A stretch of 54,273 nt of DNA from Candidatus Acidulidesulfobacter diazotrophicus (lineage in GTDB: Bacteria; SZUA-79; Acidulodesulfobacterales; Acidulodesulfobacteraceae): the NCBI GenBank assembly GCA_004195025.1, contig SGBB01000016.1, positions 1 through 54,273 of the forward strand. Direction: 5' to 3'. Below the pieces are notes generated by a model that saw only the letters and a list, made by a program, of their open reading frames with translations, made no database searches and was not told where the DNA came from. Shown here in pieces: positions 27,351-35,755 of the stretch (within the stretch, counting starts at the first letter, position 1; each line of letters opens with the position of its first letter). The position numbers and the translations under genes are program-made.

Positions 27351-29225
27351 ATGCATTTCAATATATTAATTATAGGTTCGGGAATAGCGGGATTAAGTCT
27401 TGCAAATAGATATCCTAAAAATATATCCGTAGGTATTTTTACCAAAAAAGAAGAAGCTGAATCTAACACAAATTATGCTCAGGGTGGATTAGCGGCCGTT
27501 ACTAATTTTAAAGATTCGGTAGATCTTCACGTAAAAGATACTTTAATTGCCGGAGACGGTATTTGCAATGAAGAAGTTGTAAGAATGGTTGTTGAAGAAG
27601 GTCCTGCCGTTGTTGAAGATCTTTTAAACTGGGGAGTTAATTTTGCCAGATATAAAGAAAATGAAGAAACTTTTGATTTAGGCAGAGAAGGCGGACATTC
27701 TCAAAGAAGGGTATTACACGCAGGGGATATAACGGGAAGAGAAATAGAAAGAGCTTTAGTTGAAAATTCAAGACAAAAAAACAATATTTCAATTTTTGAA
27801 AATCATATTGCTATTGATTTAATTACGTCTAATAAATTAAAAAAATTAAACAATAAAGATAAAGATAAAGATAAAGATAAAGATAAAGATAAAGATAAAG
27901 CCGATAGAGTTCTCGGAGCTTATTTTTTAGATAAAACAACAAATGAGGTGAGAACAGTCAGCGCTGATTTTGTTGTACTTGCCACGGGAGGAGCAGGAAA
28001 GGTTTTTCTTTATACTTCTAACCCCGATATTTCAACAGGCGACGGCATTGCAATGGCTCATAGAACAGGGGCAAAAATAGCAAATATGGAATTTTATCAG
28101 TTTCATCCGACAATTCTTTATCATCCGGAAGCAAAATCGTTTTTAATATCGGAAGCTTTAAGGGGCGAAGGGGGAGTTTTAAGACTTAAAGACGGAACTC
28201 CGTTTATGGACAATGTTCATCCTCTGAAAAGCCTTGCTCCAAGAGATATTGTGGCAAGAACGATTGATTTTGAAATGAAAAGAACTGGAGACGAATGTGT
28301 TTATCTTGATATGACTCATAAATCAAGAGAATTTTTAGAAAAAAGATTCCCTGATATTTTTAAAACTACGCTTAGTTTTGGAATTGATATGTCAAAACAA
28401 TGGATTCCTGTTGTTCCTGCGGCTCATTATCTTTGCGGAGGAGTCTTAACCGATAAAAACGGTTTAACTTCCGTTGAAAATTTATATGCTATCGGAGAAG
28501 CTGCATATACAGGACTTCATGGAGCCAATAGGCTTGCAAGCAATTCGCTTCTTGAGGGTTGTGTTTTTGCTAAAAAAGCATATGAATCTACGATAGAAAA
28601 ATTAAAGATTTTACAATCAGGAAATGCCGGAAATAGCCCAAATAATTATTATAATGATAAAGATAAAACAAATATAAACAAAGAAAATAAATATAACGGT
28701 AATGATAGCATAAATAATATTAATAATAAAAATAAAACAGAAATAAACAATAAAGAAAACATCAAATATAATTCTCTTAATAATTATAGCGATAGCGATA
28801 ATAGCAATACAAATAATAAACAGGAATACAATTTAAAAAATAATATTGCTGCAAACAGCAAGACTAATTTGCCTGAAATTCCTGAATGGAAAGATTTTGG
28901 ACTTGAAGGCGGAGACGAGATTATCGTTATTACTCATAACTGGGACGAATTAAGAAGGGCGATGTGGAATTATGTGGGTATTGTAAGATCAGATAAAAGG
29001 CTTGAAAGAGCAAAAAGAAGAATAGATAATCTTTTGGCTGAAATTAAAGAATATTACTGGAACTTTAAAATATCATCAGATTTGATAGAATTAAGAAATA
29101 TTGCCGAAGTTGCTAATTTAATCATCACATCGGCTATGTTAAGAAAAGAATCAAGAGGAACTCATTATACGATTGATTACCCCAATAAAGACGATATTAA
29201 CTTTAAACACCCTACCGTTTTATAA
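27351..29225 (+). CDS. nadB: L-aspartate oxidase with two low-complexity insertions
   Basis: NadB oxidises L-aspartate to iminoaspartate for NAD synthesis, using FAD. The N-terminal dinucleotide motif ILIIGSGIAGLSLA, NYAQGGLAAVT, HSQRRVLHAGDITGREIE, and FHPTILYHPEAKSFLISEALR followed by GEGG are intact. The 624-residue length exceeds the usual 530. A (KD)n run at about 169-183 is encoded by seven AAAGAT units (27855-27896). An Asn/Lys-rich block at about 424-505 lies between the FAD domain and the C-terminal helical domain. Both keep frame. No nadA or nadC is in the window. Confidence 0.93.
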   Translation: MHFNILIIGSGIAGLSLANRYPKNISVGIFTKKEEAESNTNYAQGGLAAVTNFKDSVDLHVKDTLIAGDGICNEEVVRMVVEEGPAVVEDLLNWGVNFARYKENEETFDLGREGGHSQRRVLHAGDITGREIERALVENSRQKNNISIFENHIAIDLITSNKLKKLNNKDKDKDKDKDKDKDKADRVLGAYFLDKTTNEVRTVSADFVVLATGGAGKVFLYTSNPDISTGDGIAMAHRTGAKIANMEFYQFHPTILYHPEAKSFLISEALRGEGGVLRLKDGTPFMDNVHPLKSLAPRDIVARTIDFEMKRTGDECVYLDMTHKSREFLEKRFPDIFKTTLSFGIDMSKQWIPVVPAAHYLCGGVLTDKNGLTSVENLYAIGEAAYTGLHGANRLASNSLLEGCVFAKKAYESTIEKLKILQSGNAGNSPNNYYNDKDKTNINKENKYNGNDSINNINNKNKTEINNKENIKYNSLNNYSDSDNSNTNNKQEYNLKNNIAANSKTNLPEIPEWKDFGLEGGDEIIVITHNWDELRRAMWNYVGIVRSDKRLERAKRRIDNLLAEIKEYYWNFKISSDLIELRNIAEVANLIITSAMLRKESRGTHYTIDYPNKDDINFKHPTVL

Positions 29226-29320
29226 TTAATTTTTATTTTATTTTTTGTCAAATGCAGTTGTAAGTTATGGAATAAATAAATCAAACTCCCTGTGTATATA
29301 CCCTCTGCGTCATTTTATAG

Positions 29321-29379
29321 TGGACATTTTATTTTTAGTATGATATAAAAATAAGTAATACTTAAATTTATAAGTATTA
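29321..29379 (+). promoter_or_regulatory. vapBC promoter and probable operator
   Basis: TGGACA at 29321-29326, a 17-base spacer and TATAAA at 29344-29349 form a sigma70-like promoter. A perfect inverted repeat, TAATACTTA and TAAGTATTA with a 6-base centre, at 29356-29379 lies just downstream. Antitoxins of this type usually bind such repeats to repress their own operon. Confidence 0.55.
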
Positions 29380-29411
29380 TAAAATTATATTAAAAGGAGC
29401 TGAAAAGGCAT

Positions 29412-29669
29412 ATGCCAAAAATAATAGAAAAAACAACTGTTACCAGTAAAGGTCAGATAACTATTCCAAAAAAATATAGAGATATGTTAAAATTAAAATC
29501 TAAAGATACTGTTACTTTTAGAATAAAACAAGACTCAATAGAGGTCATACCGTTTACTTCAAATATAGCCAAGTATTTCGGAAAGGTAAAGCCAAAAGAA
29601 AAACCTGAGGAATTTAAAAAAATAAGGAATGAGTTTGAAGAAACTGTCGCAGGAGGAATAAAAAAATAA
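29412..29669 (+). CDS. vapB: AbrB/SpoVT-type antitoxin (VapB-like)
   Basis: An 85-residue protein with an N-terminal swapped-hairpin DNA-binding domain (TVTSKGQITIPKKYRDML) and a C-terminal tail expected to wrap the toxin. AAAGGAG precedes the ATG. The PIN-domain gene starts 4 bp after its stop. Such antitoxins neutralise the RNase and repress the operon. Confidence 0.85.
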   Translation: MPKIIEKTTVTSKGQITIPKKYRDMLKLKSKDTVTFRIKQDSIEVIPFTSNIAKYFGKVKPKEKPEEFKKIRNEFEETVAGGIKK

Positions 29670-29673
29670 GATT

Positions 29674-30075
29674 ATGCGTTTTATAGACACGAATATTTTT
29701 CTTCGTTATCTCACTAATGACGACGCCGAAAAAGCTAAAAAGGTTTTTTTGCTTTTAAAAAAAGTAGAAGATGGCAAAGAAAGAGTAGCGACAAGCCCTT
29801 TAGTTATTTTTGAATTAATTTTTACGCTTGATAAGTTTTATAAAGTTTCAAGAAAAAATATCGGAGAAATGACGGCAGCCATTATCAATCTTGAAGGATT
29901 GGTTGTTGAATTTAAAGATACTTTTATTTTTGCTCTTAAATTATTTGCAGAAAAAAATATATCTTTTGCCGATGCTTTTAATGTTTCAATTATGAAATCA
30001 AAAGGCATAACTAAAATTTATAGTTATGATACTGATTTTGACAAAATAGACAAAATAGAAAGAATAGAACCGTAA
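29674..30075 (+). CDS. vapC: PIN-domain toxin (VapC-like)
   Basis: A 133-residue PIN-domain RNase. The acidic site is visible: D5 in RFIDTNIFLRYL, the Glu in VIFELIFTLDKFY, the Asp in SFADAFN and the Asp in YSYDTDFDKI. VapC toxins usually cleave tRNA or rRNA. It follows the AbrB-type antitoxin closely and has no ribosome-binding site of its own, which indicates translational coupling. Confidence 0.88.
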   Translation: MRFIDTNIFLRYLTNDDAEKAKKVFLLLKKVEDGKERVATSPLVIFELIFTLDKFYKVSRKNIGEMTAAIINLEGLVVEFKDTFIFALKLFAEKNISFADAFNVSIMKSKGITKIYSYDTDFDKIDKIERIEP

Positions 30076-30227
30076 AAAGATATAGTTAAAACGTTATGAG
30101 ATTATTATAAAACCACGACGGCATTATAATAAGCCATATCTATCTAATTCTAATTTATTTTATCCTAAATTAATGCCTAAATGCAGTCAGGAGTAAGAGA
30201 ATAAATAAATAGAGAATAAATAAATCG

Positions 30228-30276
30228 GATACCTTTTAAAATCGGATACCTTTTAAAATCGGATACCTTTTAAATA
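30228..30276. repeat. 17-bp tandem repeat, three copies
   Basis: Three copies of TCGGATACCTTTTAAAA lie at the end of the VapC spacer and overlap the last codons of the convergent gene at 30270. An AATAAATAAAT segment before it resembles the units at 31486-31682. Confidence 0.75.
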
Positions 30277-31151
30277 TTTTTTGTTTTTGCTATACGTTCT
30301 ATCTGATATGTTTTAAAAAAATCAATGTTGGGATATTCAGTTTTAGCATATTTTTCTACCTCGGGGGAGAATTGATATCCTATAACAAATGCCTTTAAGT
30401 CGGTATTAAAGTTATTTTTAAATCTCTTAAGCATTGTATCAAATCTATCAAAATCTTTTTTGCCGGGTTGAGCTTTTGATTCTCCGATAATATATATCTT
30501 TTTGCCATCTGCTTCAGCTTCTATGTAAAGGTTTATTTCATCATATGTGCCGTCTTTGTATTCTATAAATTTTCTTTCCACTGTTTTAGCTACAACCCCA
30601 TATTGTTTTAAAACAAAATCATCCATTATCGGAATATATTTATCCTCTATACCATAGCCTACAGCCATAGATAAACCGCCTACTTGTTTTGCAAGACCCC
30701 TTATCTCTTTTTCCGTTCTCGTCTGCGCTTCGGCAAGTTCTCCAACCTTTATTGTCAGGCTGTCTAATCTTTGTTCAGTGCGTTTCTGCGCTTCGGCAAG
30801 TTCTCCAAGTCTAACTTCCGTTCTCGTCTGCGCTTCGGCAAGTTCTCCAACCTTTATTGTCAGGCTGTCTAATCTTTGTTCAGTGCGTTTCTGCGCTTCG
30901 GCAAGTTCTCCAACCTTTATTGTCAGGCTGTCTAATCTTTGTTCAGTGCGTTTCTGCGCTTCGGCAAGTTCGGCGACGATATCTCTTAACTCTTTAAACT
31001 CCACCTTTGTGACAGTATTGGCGACGTCTTCGTAAATTTGAGATAGAATACTCGTAAGATTTTTAGCGGAATCATCGTCAAAAGTCTTTTTTAAATTTTC
31101 GTAAATTTTAAAAGTATTAGTCATAATCATATTATAATATATTTTTTCCAT
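30270..31151 (-). CDS. Coiled-coil repeat protein with nuclease-like C-terminal domain
   Basis: The 293-residue protein has three parts. Residues 1-55 are helical. About 60-165 is a coiled coil made of near-identical 21-residue repeats (ELAEAQKRTEQRLDSLTIKV and variants). The C-terminal domain has a pattern like PD-(D/E)XK nucleases: YDEINLYIEAEADGKKIYII followed by GESKA. Proteins of this build are often labelled DUF3782-like; their function is unproved. The repeats are nearly identical in DNA (63-bp units), so copy number is likely to vary. The ATG at 31151 has no ribosome-binding site; an internal ATG at MTNTF is an alternative start. Confidence 0.6.
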   Translation of the reverse strand: MEKIYYNMIMTNTFKIYENLKKTFDDDSAKNLTSILSQIYEDVANTVTKVEFKELRDIVAELAEAQKRTEQRLDSLTIKVGELAEAQKRTEQRLDSLTIKVGELAEAQTRTEVRLGELAEAQKRTEQRLDSLTIKVGELAEAQTRTEKEIRGLAKQVGGLSMAVGYGIEDKYIPIMDDFVLKQYGVVAKTVERKFIEYKDGTYDEINLYIEAEADGKKIYIIGESKAQPGKKDFDRFDTMLKRFKNNFNTDLKAFVIGYQFSPEVEKYAKTEYPNIDFFKTYQIERIAKTKNI

Positions 31152-31426
31152 TAAAGAAATTATTTTTTTAATTTATAATATTATTGCTATTTTTATAATA
31201 TAACATTTTATTATTACAGGATTATTAAAAAAATATTAAGAATAATTTAAGATTTTATTTCAATTTAATTACGCAACTATAGCAAGTTATTAATATTAAT
31301 AATTAAAGGATTATAAAAAATAAATAAAATAATATAATCGGAAATATGATATATAAATATAAATAAATTTTAATATAATTATTCGTAGGATAAATTTAAT
31401 ACCTCCTACTTTGAACATAGGGGACG
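31152..31426. other. Intergenic region, no gene seen
   Basis: AT-rich spacer without an ORF. GTAGGA and TCCTAC form a short hairpin near 31387-31411. At 31427-31446 a GTGGTGAAGTTGGGTTAA segment matches one end of the family B elements. Confidence 0.4.
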
Positions 31427-31450
31427 AGTGGTGAAGTTGGGTTAATAAAT

Positions 31451-31700
31451 CAGATATGGTTTATCTAAAAATCCCTTACCACCCAGCAGATACAGTCGGG
31501 AGTAAGGGAATAAATAAATCAGATATGGTTTAATTGAGCAGATACAGTCGGGAGTAAGGGAATAAATAAATCAGATATGGTTTATCCATATAAATAAGAA
31601 TAGGGGAGTATATATAAAAATTCCCTTACCACCCAGCAGATACAGTCGGGAGTAAGGGAATAAATAAATCAGATATGGTTTATCAGATATGGTTTATCAG
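31451..31700. repeat. 47-bp hairpin-containing repeats beside the pilin gene
   Basis: Three copies of a 47-bp unit (GCAGATACAGTCGGGAGTAA, then GGGAATAAATAAATCAGATA, then TGGTTTA) start at 31486, 31538 and 31636. Copies 1 and 3 are preceded by CCCTTACCACCCA, which pairs with GGGAGTAAGGG to make a hairpin. The last unit runs to the 3' end of the pilin-like gene at 31708. A degraded unit is at about 30183-30220. No ORF is present. Confidence 0.8.
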
Positions 31701-31707
31701 TTGTTTA

Positions 31708-32445
31708 TTATGATTGGCAAGGGGTCATATAAAATCCTTCAATATTGTCGTTTGCAGATATAACCATATAATAAGCATAACTATCTTCTACCGAACCATT
31801 TGTATAAACATAATCTATATTGCCTATTTGCTCGGTAAATTCATTAATAGGCACTGTTGTAGTCGGCGCAACAAAGTTTGGATTAGTCGTCGCCGTATTG
31901 TTGCAAGTTAAACCGGCGGAAAGACCCGCACCCGCAGCCGTGCCCGGTCCTGTAACCGTGCCATTGTTATAAACTAACCACCATGAATTTCCCGGAGTTG
32001 ATGATGAAGGAACCGTCGGGGCGGTTGTTACTATATTATACGATGTGCCGGAGCCTGTTCCTGTTGCAGGCGTAGTGTAATTAGGCAGCAATAAGAACGG
32101 ATTGGCGTAAGGATTAGTGCCTGCCGCGTTAGCGCCCGGCAGTGTTGGTTCAAATGTTATTGTTCCTGTCGTTGTTTTATTAAATCCAGTAATAGTCAGA
32201 TAAGTAGTTAAATCATTATTGACTAAGTTTTTTGACATCTGGGTCGTCACACCTTCGCCCAGCGACCCTATGACTCCCTGTGAAGCCGCCTTGTTAGCCG
32301 CACCTGTTAAATTAACAAACTTTGGAAGCACAACAGCCGCCAGAATACCGATTAGCAAAATAACCATAACAAGTTCAATGAGCGTAAACGCTTCATTGTT
32401 CTTAAGTCTTTTAAAGTCTTTTAAGATAAAATTAAAATTTTTCAT
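31708..32445 (-). CDS. Type IV pilin-like / pseudopilin protein
   Basis: A 245-residue protein with a prepilin leader of about 18 residues ending before the conserved FTLIELVMVILLIGILAAVVLP, where prepilin peptidase would cut (A|F) and methylate Phe. Glu5 of the mature helix is present. The globular part is Thr/Gly/Pro-rich with two late cysteines (LTCNN and TPCQS) that may form a D-region disulfide. It is longer than a typical pilin (150-170). GC content and codon use are visibly higher than in neighbours, which suggests transfer or recombination. A strong AAAGGAG site precedes the ATG. No pilus assembly genes are nearby. Confidence 0.85.
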   Translation of the reverse strand: MKNFNFILKDFKRLKNNEAFTLIELVMVILLIGILAAVVLPKFVNLTGAANKAASQGVIGSLGEGVTTQMSKNLVNNDLTTYLTITGFNKTTTGTITFEPTLPGANAAGTNPYANPFLLLPNYTTPATGTGSGTSYNIVTTAPTVPSSSTPGNSWWLVYNNGTVTGPGTAAGAGLSAGLTCNNTATTNPNFVAPTTTVPINEFTEQIGNIDYVYTNGSVEDSYAYYMVISANDNIEGFYMTPCQS

Positions 32446-32574
32446 ACATATTCTCCTTTTTCTCCTTTTAAAAATTTTTTAATAAGTTATAAAAATAAAT
32501 TATAATATTAATATTGCGCATATGCAAATAATAATATTTTTTATCTATTTATGTATAGATTAATTATTTATCCG

Positions 32575-32840
32575 ATTAATTTAATAATCAATAAAATATT
32601 TTTATTTTTAACAATTTTATTATTTATCCTTATCATATAAATTATATCATTAATTTAATAATCAATAAAATATTTTTATTTTTAACAATTTTATTATTTA
32701 TCCTTATCATATAAATTATATCATTAATTTAATAATCAATAAAATATTTTTATTTTTAATAATTTTATTATTTATCCTATTAATATGAATTTAATATTAA
32801 TGAACATTATATCATTAATTTAATAATCTATAAAATATTT
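32575..32840. repeat. 74-bp tandem repeats
   Basis: A 74-bp unit beginning TTAATAATCAATAAAATATT occurs at 32581, 32655 and 32729, with a degenerate fourth start at 32819. The array fills the spacer between the divergent-facing pilin gene and the end of the PAS-GGDEF gene. No ORF or terminator is evident. Confidence 0.85.
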
Positions 32841-32871
32841 TTTTATTAATGTATTGTTTTATTAAAATTGT

Positions 32872-35265
32872 TTATTTTATATATGCGACTTTATTTCCGC
32901 CTGCGTTTTTGGCGTCATACATTGCATTATCCGCCCTATATGCTATGCTCTGGTTTGTATCGCCTTTTTTTGCTTCTGTAATACCGAAGCTGCAGGTTAC
33001 TACGGTTTCTATATTAAAATTATTTGATTCTATTTTTAATCTTAATCTTTCCGCAAGATCTATTGCGGTTCCCATTGCAGTTTCGGGATATAATATCATA
33101 AATTCGTCGCCTCCGTATCTTGCGAAAAAGTCTGTGTTTCTTAAATTTTGTTTAATAATTCCGGTTATTTCTTTTAAAATATAATCGCCTATTTCATGAC
33201 CGAATGTGTCGTTTATTTCTTTAAATTTATCTATGTCAAACATTGTCAGCGATAGCGGTCTGTTATATCTGACTGTGATATTAAGCAGTTCCGTAAGTTT
33301 ATTGTCAAACGAACGTCTGTTGCTAATTCTCGTAAGTTCATCTATTTCAGATAATTCTTTATATGTTTCTTTTTCTATTAGAATATGCTCTTCTTTAAGA
33401 ACCCGGTCCGTAACATCTAAAAATATGGCAAGACCTGTTTGTTCGTTGTTGTATATTACAGCTGTTCTAAATAAGTCTATATATCTGATTTTATTATTAT
33501 CTATTATTTTGCCGATAGTTTCTTTATTTTTATTGTCATTTTTATTATCATTATATTTATAGATAAATCTGGAAGACAGTTCGTTGTTAAAATATGTTTT
33601 AAAAATAGGTGATTTTGGGTTATATATCATAGATTCATCAATTGAAAAGAAATCAATTACATTTAAACTTAAGAATTCTTCTTTAGTATAATTAAACATA
33701 TCAAGTAAAGCTGAATTGACATAAATAAACTTATCTTCCGTATATAAGGCTATACCTGAGTTTATATTTTCAACTAATACTTTTAAAAGTTCTCTATCTT
33801 TTTCAAGCTGATTCCTCAGATTTATCATTTCTGTTATATCAAAAAATGTCGCAAGCATTGTATTTTTATATTTTATTGCTGCCGTTTGCCATAAAAGCCA
33901 TATCTGACTTCCGTCATTTTTTATACCTTTTACAACATATTTGTTTGATGTGTTTGATTGATATATTTGCTTATAAAATATTTTATGCATTTCATTTCGT
34001 TTTATTTCATCATCATAAATAAGCGAAAAAGGATTTAGCCCGATTAATTCATTAACTTTATATCCAAATATTTCGGAGGCTATTTGATTTGCGTAGATTA
34101 TTTTTTCTTTATCGTATAATATTAATCCGGAGGTAAGATGAGTTGATAGCGATTTAAACAATTCTTCCGATTCTTTTAACTTATTTTCTGCGAGTTTTCT
34201 TTCCGTTATATCCTGTATTATAGAAATAACATAATTTTTATTATTTACATAGATAGGAGATATATGAACTTCTACATTTTTTAATTCGTCTTTTGCAGTT
34301 TTATGCGTGAATGTAAAATAATTTTTTTCTTTATTAAAAGCTTGTTTTGTGTATTTCAGGAGTTCGCTTTTAGGCGTGGCGTTAAATTCATAATTATACA
34401 TTGTTTTAAACTTTTCCTTGCCGTATCCGTAAAAATCAACCGCCGCATCATTCGCATCAATGATTTTCCCATTTTCGTCAACTAATATCATTATTGCCGA
34501 ATTATCTTTGAAAATTGATTGAAAAATATTATTGGTGTTTTTAAGATTTTCAAAATATTTTATTACATAATTAATAAATATCATACCCGTAATAATTGCA
34601 AAAACGGTCATAAATATAAATATAGAAATATAAATATAAAAAATATATTTAAACCGTTTGAGGGCATATTTTATTAATGGAATAGAAGGCAATATTAAAG
34701 AAGACAATCCTGACGATGATTTAGAAAAAAAACCGTATGATAATTTATGTGAAATAATTTTATTATATTTCAATAACCTTAAAACTAAAGGCGCATCAAT
34801 ATTTTTCCAGTCAAAATAAGATTTATTGAAAGATGAAATGATTTTGGGATCATAATCGGCATTATGATGCCTTGTTTTAGAAATAAATAGGGCAAAATTT
34901 TTATAATCTGTATTTATTTTTTTAAAACTTACTTTTATTTTATCTATGTAAAAATTTAATTTATTTTTATTGTAAGCTTTGCCGTTTTTACCGCTATTTA
35001 ACTTAATAAAACTGTGATTATAGTCAATTTTATTAAGTTTATTTATATTATAAACGAGACTTAAGTCTTCTATCCCTTCAACATTCTTTTTAAGCGCTCT
35101 TATATTTTTATTTAGCTTTATTGATTTCAAATGAAATTCAACATTATATATCACATAATTTTTAACGGGGATTATGCCGAAAATATAAATCAATATAGCC
35201 ACAGCTATCGCCGCTATTAAATAAAATATTTCAAAATAAATTAAACATTTTCTTTTTCTTTTCAT
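32872..35265 (-). CDS. Membrane PAS-PAS-PAS-GGDEF diguanylate cyclase
   Basis: A 797-residue protein. Two membrane helices (about 9-31 and 210-235) flank a periplasmic domain. Three PAS-like domains follow (motifs such as ILVDENGKIIDANDAAVDFY, IIYANQIASEIFGY and FIYVNSALLDMFNYT), then a GGDEF domain with ARYGGDEF at about 718-722 and an intact RNTD inhibitory site five residues earlier. It should make c-di-GMP in response to unknown signals. The ATG at 35265 has no ribosome-binding site. A better start with GGAG lies upstream at 35306, separated by an 11-base C tract that puts it out of frame (see the separate entry). Confidence 0.9.
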   Translation of the reverse strand: MKRKRKCLIYFEIFYLIAAIAVAILIYIFGIIPVKNYVIYNVEFHLKSIKLNKNIRALKKNVEGIEDLSLVYNINKLNKIDYNHSFIKLNSGKNGKAYNKNKLNFYIDKIKVSFKKINTDYKNFALFISKTRHHNADYDPKIISSFNKSYFDWKNIDAPLVLRLLKYNKIISHKLSYGFFSKSSSGLSSLILPSIPLIKYALKRFKYIFYIYISIFIFMTVFAIITGMIFINYVIKYFENLKNTNNIFQSIFKDNSAIMILVDENGKIIDANDAAVDFYGYGKEKFKTMYNYEFNATPKSELLKYTKQAFNKEKNYFTFTHKTAKDELKNVEVHISPIYVNNKNYVISIIQDITERKLAENKLKESEELFKSLSTHLTSGLILYDKEKIIYANQIASEIFGYKVNELIGLNPFSLIYDDEIKRNEMHKIFYKQIYQSNTSNKYVVKGIKNDGSQIWLLWQTAAIKYKNTMLATFFDITEMINLRNQLEKDRELLKVLVENINSGIALYTEDKFIYVNSALLDMFNYTKEEFLSLNVIDFFSIDESMIYNPKSPIFKTYFNNELSSRFIYKYNDNKNDNKNKETIGKIIDNNKIRYIDLFRTAVIYNNEQTGLAIFLDVTDRVLKEEHILIEKETYKELSEIDELTRISNRRSFDNKLTELLNITVRYNRPLSLTMFDIDKFKEINDTFGHEIGDYILKEITGIIKQNLRNTDFFARYGGDEFMILYPETAMGTAIDLAERLRLKIESNNFNIETVVTCSFGITEAKKGDTNQSIAYRADNAMYDAKNAGGNKVAYIK

Positions 35266-35316
35266 AAAAAGCGGCCGGGGGGGGGGGTATTTATTTTCTC
35301 ATCCATATTTCTCCAA
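35262..35316 (-). promoter_or_regulatory. Upstream ORF with poly-C tract before PAS-GGDEF
   Basis: On the minus strand, GGAG (35314-35311) precedes an ATG at 35306-35304. The frame reads ATG GAT GAG AAA ATA AAT A, then eleven C (35287-35277), then GGCCGCTTTTTATGA. With 11 C the small frame ends at TGA overlapping the annotated ATG of the cyclase (ATGA). With 12 or 9 C the upstream ATG would be in frame with the cyclase. This is the layout of a slipped-strand contingency locus. Tract and frames are read directly; the switching role is inferred. Homopolymer length can also be an assembly error. Confidence 0.6.
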
Positions 35317-35478
35317 TTAACAATAAGCTAAAATATTATTGTTAATATTTATATTGCCAAGATTCAAAAAGAAAAAATAATGTTTATAAAATAAAATTAA
35401 TTAATAATTATAAAAATAAAAAATTAATGTTTATAAAAGGGCTGTATTAGTGATATGATTTTTATTGCCAAAAATTTT

Positions 35479-35589
35479 AATAAATTAAATAAATTAAATA
35501 AATTAAATAAATTAAATAAATTAAATAAATTAAATAAATTAAATAAATTAAATAAATTAAATAAATTAAATAAATTAAATAAATTAAAC
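35479..35589. repeat. 9-bp tandem array (AAATTAAAT)12
   Basis: About twelve near-perfect copies of a 9-bp unit lie in the 490-bp region between the two divergently transcribed GGDEF genes. They could influence spacing or DNA shape for either promoter. The remainder of the region is AT-rich with no ORF. Confidence 0.9.
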
Positions 35590-35636
35590 GCATAAAAATT
35601 CTATATTATTTTTCTAAAAAATACAACTATTTTTAA

Positions 35637-35665
35637 TTGACATATCAAATTTAATTATATAAAAT
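35637..35665 (+). promoter_or_regulatory. Promoter of the second PAS-GGDEF gene
   Basis: TTGACA at 35637-35642, a 17-base spacer and TAAAAT at 35660-35665 match a sigma70 promoter about 90 bp upstream of the ATG. The 9-bp array ends 48 bp before the -35 box. Confidence 0.55.
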
Positions 35666-35755
35666 TGAAAAAGTTAAACATAACTTAAATATAAATATAA
35701 ATTAAATATAAAATGTGTTTTTATTTTAATTTTGTATTATTAAGGAGAATAAATT

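Noticed and set aside
30778-31035. ORF on the plus strand opposite the coiled-coil repeats
   Set aside because: It is the mirror of the 63-bp repeats, rich in CASASS motifs, without a start signal.
31486-31682. CRISPR array
   Set aside because: The 47-bp units have spacings of 5 and 51 bp rather than regular unique spacers, and no cas genes are present.
32581-32840. CRISPR-like or iteron array
   Set aside because: The 74-bp units are directly contiguous without spacers, and no replication gene is near.
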